A stretch of DNA of 64,000 bases from Oscillospiraceae bacterium (GCA_902796905.1 CADBQU010000024.1:37395-101394), one strand, 5' to 3'; shown: positions 41,597-50,072, numbered from the stretch's first letter. A program made the numbers and translations. Notes: generated by a model not told the origin, from the sequence alone.

Positions 41597-42160
41597 TTAG
41601 TTTTCTTTTTCTTTTTCAATAAAACTTAAAACGGAAATCACGGTTTTGGCATCTTTAATTTCTCCTTTTAAAATTTGCTCTTTAAGCATACTTAAAGGAA
41701 CTTTAAAAACATTTAAAAATTCATCGGAGTCCAAATGCTGTTCGGTTTGCTCTAAATTTGTTGCAAGATAAATATAAAGCTTTTCGCAAAAAGCGCCGGG
41801 AGAAGGATAACATTCAAGCAAAAGTTTAATGCTGTTGGCTTTGTAACCGGTTTCTTCCTCCAATTCCCTTAAAGCGGCAAGCTTTGGATTTTCTCCTTTT
41901 TCTAATTTTCCCGCAGGAATTTCGGTTAAAATTTCTTTAAAGGGACAACGGTACTGTTTAACCAAAAGAACTTCGTTGTTATTGTTTATTGCCAAAATTG
42001 CCGCGGCGCCGTTATGCTCTATTATTTCTCTTGTGGAGGTTTTGCCGTTAGGCAGCAAAATGCTGTCTTTTCTTAAATTTAAAATTTTACCCTTATAAAT
42101 GTATTCGCTGTTTATAAGTTTTTCTTCAAGATTTAAGTTTTTATTTTTTGAACTATTCAT
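41597..42160 (-). CDS. NUDIX hydrolase, ADP-ribose pyrophosphatase type
   Basis: 187 aa. NUDIX box GKLEKGENPKLAALRELEEETGY (residues 80-102) with all conserved Glu present, preceded by REIIEHNGAAAILAI and followed by CYPSPGAFCEKLYIYLAT, as in ADP-ribose pyrophosphatases that cut ADP-ribose to AMP and ribose 5-phosphate. It stands alone, convergent with glnN. Confidence 0.9.
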   Translation of the reverse strand: MNSSKNKNLNLEEKLINSEYIYKGKILNLRKDSILLPNGKTSTREIIEHNGAAAILAINNNNEVLLVKQYRCPFKEILTEIPAGKLEKGENPKLAALRELEEETGYKANSIKLLLECYPSPGAFCEKLYIYLATNLEQTEQHLDSDEFLNVFKVPLSMLKEQILKGEIKDAKTVISVLSFIEKEKEN

Positions 42161-42273
42161 ATAATACCTTCTTTTTAAATATATATTAAATATATTTTTA
42201 TAAATTATAAATTGTAAATTATATAATTTAAAGTTTAATACCTTTTAAAGTTTTTAAAAACAGGAGATTTATT

Positions 42274-43176
42274 ATGTATTGCTCTTTAGCCTCAAAAGAA
42301 TATTCTTATTTTGAAGTAAAAAAAATATTAAATAATTTTAACGCAAAATTTCCGTTTTTAGAACCCGTTAATTTAGGCAAATCCGTAGCCGGCAGAGATA
42401 TTGTGGGTTTAAAACTGGGCAAATGCAATCAGTATGTTTTGTATACCTCTTCTTTTTCGGGGTTTGATACTTTAAGCACTGTTTTTATTTTGCGGTTTTT
42501 GGAAGAATTTTGCATTGCCGTAAATTCCGGAAAAACGCTGTGCGGAGTTAATATAAGAAATATAGCCTATAAAAAAGGTGCTATATTTTTGCCTATACTA
42601 AACCCCGACGGATACGAACTTAAAATAAAGGGAATAAATTCCGCCGGCCATTTAAAATCAAGTTTAAACAAAACCGATTTAAACACAAACAATTATTCCA
42701 AAAATTTAAGGGGCGTTAATTTAAAGTATAATTTTTATAAATGCAACAATTTAAAATCAAGTGAAAATTTCGGCGGATATTCGCCTTTAAGCGAACCGGA
42801 AAGTATTGCGCTGGCTTCGTTTTTAAGAAAAGAAAAGGTAAAAGAAGTTTTAACTCTTTGCACTTTGGGTAAAAGCGGTATATATTTTAAGGATAATTTT
42901 AAAAAAGGAATAAAAGCGGCCGAAGTTTTTTCGGCTGTTTCCAATATTCCCATTATTATAAACGAAAATATCGGCTCTTTAAACGAAGCGTATTTAAACG
43001 ATAAAATAAAAAATAAAACGTTAAGCCCAAACGCAAGGGATTTTAAATATTGGGTTGCAAACGAAATTAAAAGGCCCTGTTTTGAAATTGTGCAATCAAA
43101 CAACGATTTATCTCCCGAAGCCGCCTATTCTTCCATAAAAGAAATTTTAACGCTTTTTGCGCTGTGTTATACATAA
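42274..43176 (+). CDS. M14 carboxypeptidase-like protein without zinc ligands
   Basis: 300 aa with the M14 fold markers LPILNPDGYEL (105-115), NLRGVNLKYNF (143-153), SEPESIALASFL and CFEIV near the C-terminus, where the catalytic Glu sits. The zinc motif HxxE is replaced by SFSGFD (60-65), so His is Ser and Glu is Asp, and the third zinc His in the following strand (VLTLCTLG, 191-198) is absent. No signal peptide is seen. Probably a non-catalytic relative of gamma-D-glutamyl-diaminopimelate peptidases, perhaps binding wall fragments. A GGAG ribosome site precedes ATG. Confidence 0.78.
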   Translation: MYCSLASKEYSYFEVKKILNNFNAKFPFLEPVNLGKSVAGRDIVGLKLGKCNQYVLYTSSFSGFDTLSTVFILRFLEEFCIAVNSGKTLCGVNIRNIAYKKGAIFLPILNPDGYELKIKGINSAGHLKSSLNKTDLNTNNYSKNLRGVNLKYNFYKCNNLKSSENFGGYSPLSEPESIALASFLRKEKVKEVLTLCTLGKSGIYFKDNFKKGIKAAEVFSAVSNIPIIINENIGSLNEAYLNDKIKNKTLSPNARDFKYWVANEIKRPCFEIVQSNNDLSPEAAYSSIKEILTLFALCYT

Positions 43177-43209
43177 GGTGCGGATTTTTTACCGCCGTTT
43201 AACTAAAAT

Positions 43210-43238
43210 TTGACAAATAGGTTTAAATTATATATAAT
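43210..43238 (+). promoter_or_regulatory. Consensus promoter before cloverleaf 17
   Basis: TTGACA (43210-43215), 17-bp spacer, TATAAT (43233-43238). The transcript would begin about 13 bases before the cloverleaf and reach the 99-aa gene at 43425. Confidence 0.9.
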
Positions 43239-43257
43239 TCAATTATATAAACAAGGC

Positions 43258-43338
43258 GGCGAGCCCCCAAAAAAACTTTTTGTTTTTTGGGGCAAAAGCA
43301 AAGCTTTTGCCAAAGCCCTTTGGGCTTTGGGGCTCGCC
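43258..43338 (+). repeat. Cloverleaf element 17
   Basis: Outer stem GGCGAGCC/GGCTCGCC. Arms: CCCCAAAAAA/TTTTTTGGGG, GCAAAAGC/GCTTTTGC, CAAAGCCC/GGGCTTTG. Placed in the 5' UTR of the small membrane-protein gene. Confidence 0.92.
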
Positions 43339-43424
43339 CTTTTGCAAATATTATATTATAAAGAATTATATTTAAGCCTAAAAGATATTATAAAAAGTAA
43401 CGTTTAGGCGGAACGGAGAAAAAT

Positions 43425-43724
43425 ATGGGCAAGGGTAAAAAAGGTTTGTTGGCTTTGGCTGTTTCGGGCGTTGCCGCAGCGGTAGCTTATAAAGTTATAA
43501 AAAACAAAAAGAACGCAAAGGTTGCAGCTACTTTTGTTTCAAGCTTTGATGAAAACGGGAACGAAACTTTTACAAGCCAAACCGAATATCAAGGCGAAAA
43601 TGAAGAAGTAAGCAAAAAGCCGAATTCCGAAGCGGAAATAACATCCGAAGCAGAGGAAACGGCAATGCCGGAAGATGTTTTTAAAGAAGAAGATAGCGAT
43701 GTTTCCGAATCCGAAACAGATTAA
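43425..43724 (+). CDS. Small unrecognised protein with N-terminal hydrophobic helix and acidic tail
   Basis: 99 aa. Basic start (MGKGKKG), a hydrophobic Ala/Val-rich helix at about residues 8-25, then a basic KNKKNAK patch and a Glu/Ser/Asp-rich acidic tail from residue 58. It may be membrane-associated. It has a clear GGAG site and a perfect promoter 190 bp upstream, so it is likely a real, well-expressed gene. No family recognised. Confidence 0.7.
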   Translation: MGKGKKGLLALAVSGVAAAVAYKVIKNKKNAKVAATFVSSFDENGNETFTSQTEYQGENEEVSKKPNSEAEITSEAEETAMPEDVFKEEDSDVSESETD

Positions 43725-43779
43725 TTAAAACCAAAATTTAAAAACCAAGATTTAAAAACCAAAATATTTTTAATCTTTT

Positions 43780-44682
43780 TTAATCTTTAAAAATTTGAGG
43801 GTTTTTGCGGGCATAGTTAAAAATATATTGTTGTACTATGCCGGCATAAGGCATTATTTCTTGCGGGAGTCCGTTTGGGAACAGTCGGGCTACCGCTCTT
43901 TTTATCCAAACGTCCTCCGGAAACGCGCATTTAAAATTTAAAGAAAAAAGCAAAACGCAGTTTGCCACTTTAGGGCCTACGCCTTTTATGGTCATAAGCT
44001 TTTCTTTTGCGCTTAAATAATCGGTTTTTCCGTATTTTAAATCTTCCAAAACTATTTCTTTGGAATTTATTTTTTCTATAGCGCTTAAAATGTATTTGGC
44101 TCTAAAACCCGACCGTATAACCGATAAATCTTCCAAAGTTATGTTTTTTAGGCTTTCGGGAGTAGGAAAAGCATAAAGCTCCGTGTTGTTTTCGGCTTTG
44201 ATTTTTTCGCCGAAGTTTTTGCAAAAACTGTTTATTATTTTTGTTATGCGGGGAATATTGTTGTTTTGGCTTATTATAAACGAAATAAGCGTTTCAAACG
44301 GGTTTTGGTTTAAAATTTTTATTCCCTGTTCGCTTTTTGCAATATCGTTTAAAGTACGATTGTTTTGCATTTTTTGCAATATGTTTAAATAATTGTTGTT
44401 AAAATCAAAATAATAATACCAAAAATTTAAAAATTCTTCTTTTGTGGTATTGTAAAAAATAAGTTGATTTTTTTGTTGTTCTATTTTTAAAAACCTGTTA
44501 TTTACAACTCCGCAAAAAATATTTTGATTTAAAGAATTCGGGTTTAAAGAATTTTCGTTTAAGAAATTTTCATTTAAAGAGTTTTCGTTAAATTTATAAA
44601 ATCTGAATGCCTGACCGCAAAAAAGAGTTTTTTCCAAATTAAACGGTTCGGTTAAATTGTAAATATAGTTTTGTTCAGCCAT
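43780..44682 (-). CDS. 8-oxoguanine DNA glycosylase-like HhH-GPD protein
   Basis: 300 aa. OGG-N-like first domain (LFCGQAFRFYKF) and HhH-GPD second domain with the catalytic Lys in GVGPKVANC (near 238) and the Asp in FPEDVWIKRA. It would excise oxidised guanine and nick the strand. Residues about 33-56 are a five-residue repeat (NENSL/NENFL/NPNSL/NQN) encoded by a 15-bp tandem array at 44527-44590, inserted in a loop of the first domain. The array length may vary between strains. Confidence 0.88.
   Translation of the reverse strand: MAEQNYIYNLTEPFNLEKTLFCGQAFRFYKFNENSLNENFLNENSLNPNSLNQNIFCGVVNNRFLKIEQQKNQLIFYNTTKEEFLNFWYYYFDFNNNYLNILQKMQNNRTLNDIAKSEQGIKILNQNPFETLISFIISQNNNIPRITKIINSFCKNFGEKIKAENNTELYAFPTPESLKNITLEDLSVIRSGFRAKYILSAIEKINSKEIVLEDLKYGKTDYLSAKEKLMTIKGVGPKVANCVLLFSLNFKCAFPEDVWIKRAVARLFPNGLPQEIMPYAGIVQQYIFNYARKNPQIFKD
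44527..44590 (-). repeat. 15-bp tandem array inside the glycosylase gene
   Basis: Four to five imperfect 15-bp units on the pattern TTTAAAGAATTTTCG (+ strand), in frame, giving the NENSL-type pentapeptide repeat. A likely slippage site. Confidence 0.8.
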
Positions 44683-44832
44683 ATAATTTTTCTCGCTTAA
44701 ATAAAAAATTTTATTTCTATTTAATTATTTAATTTTTATTAAATTATTTAATTAAATTATTTATAATTTAAAATGTTTAAATTTTTAAAAATGTTTAAAT
44801 TGCCAAAAGAAAGGATGTAAAGTTTAAGCAAA

Positions 44833-45489
44833 ATGAGAGAAGATATTTGTACTTTGCCCGTTGTGGATATTTTTAAAGAAAAATGCGGATGCCCTATTTG
44901 CAATATGGAATTTATGCTGGAAGAAAGAATAACGGATTATATTTTGGGCGCCGCTATGATGGAACCGGACATAAGAATAAAAACCAATGAGGAAGGTTTT
45001 TGCAAAAATCATATTTTAAAAATGTACCAAAAAAACGCAAAGCTTCAGCTTTCTTTAATGTTAAGCACATATATAAACGAGCTTAAAACAAATTTATTAA
45101 AAAATCCAAAAAAAGCGGCGGAAACTTTAAACGGATGTTTTATATGCAACAGAATTAAAAAGGGTAAAGAAAATATGATAAATACTCTTTTAATTAATTT
45201 TGAAAACAGTTCCGAATTCAGAAAACTTGCGGAAGACTCCGAATATTTTTGCCCAAAACACGCTTTGGAGCTTTATAATAAAGCCGGTAAAAAATATATG
45301 AAACATTATTATAAAGATTTTCAAAAGATGGTTATTGAAAAAGCGCAAAGCAAGCTTAATAGCGTATATAAAAATTTATTGGGCTTTTCAAAGCTTTACG
45401 ATTATAATTTTAAAAATGATAAAACTTTAAAAGAAAATTATGAGGAAGGGCTTTTAAAAAGCGTTGAATTTTTAACCGGTAAAAAATAA
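44833..45489 (+). CDS. DUF6062-family protein
   Basis: 218 aa with the DUF6062 layout: an N-terminal CGCPICNMEF cysteine pair motif (residues 18-27), a Cys in GFCKNHILKM, then CFICNRIKKG (near 107) and YFCPKHALEL (near 138). The paired Cys-x-x-Cys and Cys/His groups suggest metal binding. Function is not known to me. The ribosome site is distant (GAAAGGATG about 15 bases upstream), so the start is less certain. Confidence 0.8.
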   Translation: MREDICTLPVVDIFKEKCGCPICNMEFMLEERITDYILGAAMMEPDIRIKTNEEGFCKNHILKMYQKNAKLQLSLMLSTYINELKTNLLKNPKKAAETLNGCFICNRIKKGKENMINTLLINFENSSEFRKLAEDSEYFCPKHALELYNKAGKKYMKHYYKDFQKMVIEKAQSKLNSVYKNLLGFSKLYDYNFKNDKTLKENYEEGLLKSVEFLTGKK

Positions 45490-45490
45490 A

Positions 45491-45628
45491 TAAAAATACA
45501 AATTGTATATAAAAAAATGTCGATTATTAAAAAAATATTCATATTTTTGGTGGAAAAGTGGCTTTAAAATAGGCTTTTTTACACTTTTCCACCGAGTTTT
45601 TAACTTTTTTTAAAAATACAAATTGTAT
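45491..45628. repeat. 18-bp direct repeats flanking a 12-bp perfect hairpin
   Basis: TAAAAATACAAATTGTAT occurs at 45491-45508 and again at 45611-45628, 120 bp apart start to start. Each copy holds the palindrome ATACAAATTGTAT. Between them is a perfect inverted repeat GGTGGAAAAGTG/CACTTTTCCACC (45549-45560, 45582-45593), followed by a T-rich tract that could end the DUF6062 transcript. The set looks like a small repeat element. Confidence 0.7.
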
Positions 45629-45754
45629 GAATTTTTTTATTGACAAGCGGGTTTTATATAAAAAACATTATATTTTGCAATAATTTTGAAATTTTTTTTT
45701 GTTTTTTAATTTTTAAATTTTTTAAAATTTTAATTATTTTAATCGGTTTCGTTT

Positions 45755-46468
45755 TTATTTTGTTTTCATGGAATTATAAATTTCATCTATTTCTTTTGTG
45801 GGCTTTCCGTTTAATGTTAAAAAAAGCGGAGGCTTTATTTTTATGCCTTCTTTTGCGCCTTTTTTACACTCCAACAAAGCAAGCTTTGCTTCGGACCGTT
45901 CATTTTTAAAAACAAGTTTTAAAGTTTTCGGCTCTAAGCCGTTTAAAGAAAACGCCTTTGCCGCCGCAAAAAGTCTTTCGGTTCTTATACAAATACATAT
46001 TCTGCCGCCGAATTTTAAAAGTTTTTGGGCGCAAACGGCTAAATCGTTTATGTTCAAAGTAATTTCGTGCCGCTGCAGGCTTCGGTCTTTGCAAGGGCTT
46101 ATTAATCCGCCGTTTGGGGTTTTATAAGGCGGATTACAGGTAATTAAGCTAAAGCTGTTGTTAATTAAAAATTTTTTATGATTTTTAATGTCTATATTTA
46201 AAACCTTTAGGGGCATATTTTGCGTTTCGGAGGTTTTTTTGCAAAGAAGAGCGGCGTCTTTTTGAATTTCCGCTGCGGTAATATTTAAATTCCTATTATC
46301 TCTAAGCATTAAAAAGGGAATTATGCCGCACCCCGAACCTATATCTAAAATGATATCGTTCGGTTTTGGATTAGAAAAGTTTGCCAAAAGAACGGCGTCT
46401 GTCCCGAAAGTATGGACGTCGTTTACATAAATATTTTTTTGTTTACCTATAGGCAAAAGCTTTTCCAT
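45755..46468 (-). CDS. trmN6: tRNA1(Val) (adenine37-N6)-methyltransferase
   Basis: 237 aa, the usual size. SAM-binding region ILDIGSGCGIIPFLML near residue 40 and the N6-adenine methylase motif ITCNPPYK near residue 109. The N-terminal VNDVHTFGTDAVLLANF is typical of TrmN6/YfiC, which methylates A37 of tRNA1(Val). It lies downstream of cysS across a cloverleaf element on the same strand. Confidence 0.92.
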   Translation of the reverse strand: MEKLLPIGKQKNIYVNDVHTFGTDAVLLANFSNPKPNDIILDIGSGCGIIPFLMLRDNRNLNITAAEIQKDAALLCKKTSETQNMPLKVLNIDIKNHKKFLINNSFSLITCNPPYKTPNGGLISPCKDRSLQRHEITLNINDLAVCAQKLLKFGGRICICIRTERLFAAAKAFSLNGLEPKTLKLVFKNERSEAKLALLECKKGAKEGIKIKPPLFLTLNGKPTKEIDEIYNSMKTK

Positions 46469-46517
46469 TTTTTATTCCTTTTTGTTTTTGTGTTTTTAAT
46501 AGCGGGATGTAATTTCG

Positions 46518-46598
46518 GCGGCGCCGGGACTGAAAACTTTTTGGTTTTCAGTCCGCAAAGCCTTTGGCTTTGCCGCAAACTAAAGTTTGCGGCGCCGC
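46518..46598 (-). repeat. Cloverleaf element 18
   Basis: Outer stem GCGGCGCC/GGCGCCGC. Arms: GGACTGAAAAC/GTTTTCAGTCC, GCAAAGCC/GGCTTTGC, CGCAAACT/AGTTTGCG. It ends 6 bp before the cysS stop. Confidence 0.9.
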
Positions 46599-46604
46599 GG
46601 CAGT

Positions 46605-47999
46605 TTATATTTTTCTCCAGTTGGTTCCTTGGGGCGTATCTTCTATGGCTATGCCCATTTCTTTTAATTTATCTCTTATGCTGTCGGCGGTTTTAAAGTC
46701 TTTGGCTTTTCTGGCCTCGTTTCTTTTTACAATAAGGTCTTCAATTTCTTGGTTTACATCTTCGTTAATATTTTCGTTTTTATCGTTATAAAGCAAACCT
46801 AAAACATCCGCTAAAGATAAAAACATTTCTTTGGCTTTTACAAGGGTTTCTTTTGACGGGTTTTCGGATATTAAAATATTAATGTTTTTAACCAAAGTAA
46901 ATAATACGCCCATAGCGTCGGCAGTGTTTAAATCATCCGATAACGCATTTATAAAATCCGTTTTGGCGGCGTTTATAAATTGCGGAATTTCTTCCGTTTT
47001 GTTTTCGGCGTTTTCTATTGCAAAATCCAAATTGTGTTTTAAAGTATACAAACGCTCAAGTGAGGCCTTTGCGCCCTCTATAACCTCGGCGGAATAGTTA
47101 ATGGGACTTCTGTAATGGCTTGCAACCATTATATATCTTATCGGTTCGTATCCGTAAACATTTGCCACTTCTCTTACGGTAAAGAAATTATTTAAAGATT
47201 TTGACATTTTACGGTTGTCTACGTTTATATATCCGTTATGCATCCAATAGTGTGCAAATTCGCATCCGTTTGCACATTCGCTTTGGGCTATTTCGTTTTC
47301 GTGATGCGGGAAAATAAGGTCTTCTCCGCCGCAGTGAATATCTATGGTTTTTCCTAAATATTTTCCTGCCATAGCCGAGCATTCTATATGCCAGCCGGGT
47401 CTGCCTTTAGAAAAAGGACTGTCCCAATAGGGCTCTCCGGATTTTGCGGCTTTCCACAAAGCAAAATCCGCAGGGCTTTTTTTAATATCGTTAACTTCTA
47501 TTCTTGCGCCCGAAAGCAAATCTTCCATAGGCTGATGAGAGAGTTTGCCGTATTCTTTAAAACTTTGAGCGCTAAAATAAACATCTCCGTTTGAAGCTTT
47601 GTAAGCAAAGCCTTTTTCTATTAATGCAGAAATTATTTTAATTATTTCATCTATGTTTTCGGTAGCTTTCGGGTGTACATCCGCTTCCATAACGTTAAGA
47701 CCTTTGCTGTCAATATAAAATTCCTTTATATATTTTTCGGCAATTTCTTTAACGGAGGAATTCTCTTCGTTCGCTTTTTTTATAAGCTTATCGTCAATAT
47801 CCGTAAAGTTTTGAACATATTTAACTTTGTAACCCATAAAAATTAAAAATCGGCGCAAAACATCAAAAACGCATAAAGGTCTTGCGTTGCCTATGTGTAT
47901 AAAATTATAAACCGTAGGTCCGCAGGCGTAAATTTTTACCGTTTCGTCTATTGGTTTAAATTCGTCTTTTTCTCTGGTTAAAGTATTGTAAATTTTCAT
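46605..47999 (-). CDS. cysS: Cysteinyl-tRNA synthetase
   Basis: 464 aa, standard class I CysRS. CGPTVYNFIHIGNARP (HIGH motif) at residues 26-41, zinc ligands in CGPTVYN and WHIECSAM plus HCGGEDLIFPHHENE, and the KMSKSLNN (KMSKS) motif near 266. It follows cysE under the same T-box, pairing cysteine synthesis with tRNA(Cys) charging. Confidence 0.97.
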   Translation of the reverse strand: MKIYNTLTREKDEFKPIDETVKIYACGPTVYNFIHIGNARPLCVFDVLRRFLIFMGYKVKYVQNFTDIDDKLIKKANEENSSVKEIAEKYIKEFYIDSKGLNVMEADVHPKATENIDEIIKIISALIEKGFAYKASNGDVYFSAQSFKEYGKLSHQPMEDLLSGARIEVNDIKKSPADFALWKAAKSGEPYWDSPFSKGRPGWHIECSAMAGKYLGKTIDIHCGGEDLIFPHHENEIAQSECANGCEFAHYWMHNGYINVDNRKMSKSLNNFFTVREVANVYGYEPIRYIMVASHYRSPINYSAEVIEGAKASLERLYTLKHNLDFAIENAENKTEEIPQFINAAKTDFINALSDDLNTADAMGVLFTLVKNINILISENPSKETLVKAKEMFLSLADVLGLLYNDKNENINEDVNQEIEDLIVKRNEARKAKDFKTADSIRDKLKEMGIAIEDTPQGTNWRKI

Positions 48000-48050
48000 T
48001 GCTTTTCCTTCTTTATTCTTTATTGAATTGTATTTTTCTTTTGGGTTTAG

Positions 48051-48140
48051 GGCGGCGAGCCCAAAGCCCGAAGGGCTTTAACAAAAGCAAGGCTTTGCTT
48101 TTGTTCCAAAAACAAATTTTTGTTTTTGGGGCTCGCCGCC
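48051..48140 (-). repeat. Cloverleaf element 19
   Basis: Outer stem GGCGGCGAGCC/GGCTCGCCGCC. Arms on the + strand: AAAGCCC/GGGCTTT, AACAAAAGCAA/TTGCTTTTGTT, CCAAAAACAAA/TTTGTTTTTGG. It separates cysE and cysS within one operon, so it is transcribed. Confidence 0.92.
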
Positions 48141-48161
48141 GTTACGGCAGTTCCTCTGCTT

Positions 48162-48812
48162 TTATTCTTTGTTTTTCTCTTTCTCTTTTTCTTTTAATGC
48201 TTTTTCCAGCTTTTTAATTTTTTGCTCCAATTTGCAAAGCTCTAAGCTTACGGGGTCGGGAATATGCACTTGGTCTAACGGTAAAACTTTTTCTCCGTTT
48301 ATACGCACTATTCTTGCCGGAATACCGGCGGCGGTGGAATTCGGCGGAACTTCCTCCAATACTACCGCTCCCGCCGCTATGCGGCTGTTGTCGCCTACTT
48401 TAAACGGACCTAAAACTTTGGCGCCTGCCGAAATCATAACATTGTTTCCTATTGTAGGATGCCTTTTGCCTTCGTCTTTTCCCGTGCCGCCTAAAGTTAC
48501 TCCCTGGTAAATTAAAACGTCGTCCCCTATTTCGGCGGTTTCGCCTATAACTACTCCGGTTCCGTGGTCTATAACCAGTCTTTTGCCTATGGTGGCTCCC
48601 GGATGAATTTCTATTCCGGTTTTTCTTACTGCCCTTTGAGAGATAAGTCTTGCTAAAAATTTAAAACCGTGAATATGAAAAAAATGTGCTCTTCGGTACA
48701 TTCGTATTGCTTTTACGCCGGGATAAAGAAAAAATATTTCAAACGAACTTCTTGCCGCCGGATCTTTTTTCTTTACGGCTTCTATATCTTCTTTTATTTT
48801 TTTAAAAAACAA
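48162..48812 (-). CDS. cysE: Serine O-acetyltransferase
   Basis: 216 aa from a TTG start at 48812, chosen because AAAGGA lies 9 bp upstream and the protein then begins FFKKIKEDIEAVKKKDPAARS as in Clostridial CysE. The hexapeptide left-handed beta-helix domain has GIEIHPGATIGKRLVIDHGTG and VIGETAEIGDDV, with the catalytic His in IDHGTG. Makes O-acetylserine for cysteine synthesis. The C-terminus is a Lys/Glu-rich coil. The gene is led by a T-box and followed by cysS. Confidence 0.94.
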   Translation of the reverse strand: MFFKKIKEDIEAVKKKDPAARSSFEIFFLYPGVKAIRMYRRAHFFHIHGFKFLARLISQRAVRKTGIEIHPGATIGKRLVIDHGTGVVIGETAEIGDDVLIYQGVTLGGTGKDEGKRHPTIGNNVMISAGAKVLGPFKVGDNSRIAAGAVVLEEVPPNSTAAGIPARIVRINGEKVLPLDQVHIPDPVSLELCKLEQKIKKLEKALKEKEKEKNKE

Positions 48813-48943
48813 AATACCAAATCCTTTCCGCAAAATGTTTTATTTTTTTGTTCTTTTAATAAATTTTTATTCGTTAAATAAATTTTTGTTTTTTATTTTT
48901 TTCTTTTTTAAAAAGAACAGATTGAAAAATTTTAAAAATAAAA

Positions 48944-49295
48944 ACGCCTCCAAAAGCCAAAGGCTTTCGAAGGCGAATGGTTGTTCGCGGTTCCACTTCG
49001 TTTTATAACTTTTTTGCCGTTAACGGAGGCTTTCCGCACAAAGATACTTAAATTTTAAATTACTGTTTTTAAAATATTTTTAAGTTAAATAAAAATAAAA
49101 GGAAAATAAAAATTAAAAACAAAAATAAAAACAATAAATTAAAATTTGTTCCCTTTGCGTGCTGACGGGTGCATTTCGTAATGTTTTTCTTAAAAACCCT
49201 TGCAGTTTAAAAGGTTTTCTCCCTAAAAGAAAAGCTCAATACTACTTCTCCCTTTTAACGCATTTATTAAATTTGATTGTAGTAAATTACTTATA
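48944..49295 (-). promoter_or_regulatory. T-box leader of cysE-cysS, cysteine-specific
   Basis: Variant T-box GAAGTGGAACCGCGAACA (minus strand, near + 48980-48997) with a terminator hairpin CGCCTTCGAAAGCC/GGCTTTTGGAGGCG and T-rich tract (+ 48935-48974). In the Stem I region, GAAATGCACC (+ 49168-49177) places a TGC triplet, followed by A, as the likely Cys specifier. It should allow transcription of cysE-cysS when tRNA(Cys) is uncharged. The gene content supports the specifier reading. Confidence 0.9.
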
Positions 49296-49301
49296 TATAC
49301 T

Positions 49302-49331
49302 ATTATATAATTTTTTATTGTTTGCTGTCAA
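49302..49331 (-). promoter_or_regulatory. Consensus promoter of the Cys T-box operon
   Basis: On the minus strand TTGACA (+ 49326-49331), 18-bp spacer, TATAAT (+ 49302-49307). It sits only 13 bp past the pgsA stop. Confidence 0.88.
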
Positions 49332-49344
49332 TAAGTTTTTTGTT

Positions 49345-49914
49345 TTACAACAAATAAATTATGCCGGAAATTACGGTTAAAACGGCGCTTGCCCACAATA
49401 TAACCGAAACAGTAATATTTAAAACCAAAATAATATTTAAATTTTTTAAAACGCAGTTAAAATACGTTTGATCTAAAAATGTTAAATAACTTACGGTTAA
49501 ACCGAATATTACGCCAACCATTTGCGTAACGGTTTTTATTTTGCCGTAAGTGTTTGCAGCAATTACTTTTCCGCTTGAAGATACCGCTACAAGGCGTATA
49601 CTTGAAACCAAAAATTCACGGAATAAAATTATAAAAGTAATCCATATTATACCGTATCCTATTTTAAGCTGCATAAAGCCCAAAAAAGCGGCGGTAGTAA
49701 GCATTTTATCGGCTAACGGGTCTAAAAATTTTCCGAAGTTTGTAACCATATTGTGGTTTCTGGCATAGTTGCCGTCTATCATATCGGTAACGGACGCAAG
49801 AATAAATACCAAAAGCGCAATCAGCGTATGATGCGGAAATTCCAAAATTAAAAGCAATAAAAATACAGGTGTTAAAATTATTCTTAATATTGTAAGTTTG
49901 TTCGGAAGATTCAT
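49345..49914 (-). CDS. pgsA: CDP-diacylglycerol-glycerol-3-phosphate 3-phosphatidyltransferase
   Basis: 189 aa membrane enzyme of phosphatidylglycerol synthesis. CDP-alcohol phosphotransferase signature DGNYARNHNMVTNFGKFLDPLADK (residues 47-70) with its conserved Asp residues, and four to five hydrophobic spans. A GAAAGG site precedes ATG. It lies downstream of rimO across a cloverleaf, an order (rimO-pgsA) common in Firmicutes. Confidence 0.95.
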   Translation of the reverse strand: MNLPNKLTILRIILTPVFLLLLILEFPHHTLIALLVFILASVTDMIDGNYARNHNMVTNFGKFLDPLADKMLTTAAFLGFMQLKIGYGIIWITFIILFREFLVSSIRLVAVSSSGKVIAANTYGKIKTVTQMVGVIFGLTVSYLTFLDQTYFNCVLKNLNIILVLNITVSVILWASAVLTVISGIIYLL

Positions 49915-49966
49915 ACCTTTCTCCTTTAAAATTAAATTTGCCGCATTTTAACTGTTTTTAGCGTAT

Positions 49967-50064
49967 GGCGGGAAGCCCCCGGCAACCAAAACTTTGTTTT
50001 GGTTGCCGGGCAAAAGCTTAGCTTTTGCAAAGCCCAAAAAAATTTGGGCTTTGGGCTTGCCGCC
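49967..50064 (-). repeat. Cloverleaf element 20
   Basis: Outer stem GGCGGGAAGCCC/GGGCTTGCCGCC with one mismatch. Arms on the + strand: CCCGGCAACCAAAAC/GTTTTGGTTGCCGGG, GCAAAAGC/GCTTTTGC, CAAAGCCCAAA/TTTGGGCTTTG. Arm order relative to transcription is opposite to most copies. Confidence 0.92.
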
Positions 50065-50072
50065 GCTTTAAG

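Noticed and set aside
45549..45593. MraZ-box-like GTGGAAAAGTGG
   Set aside because: MraZ sites are direct TGGGN-type repeats upstream of mraZ. Here it is one arm of a hairpin between convergent genes.
45640..45674. Promoter from TTGACA at 45640
   Set aside because: The nearest -10-like TATATT is 23 bp away and no plus-strand gene follows.
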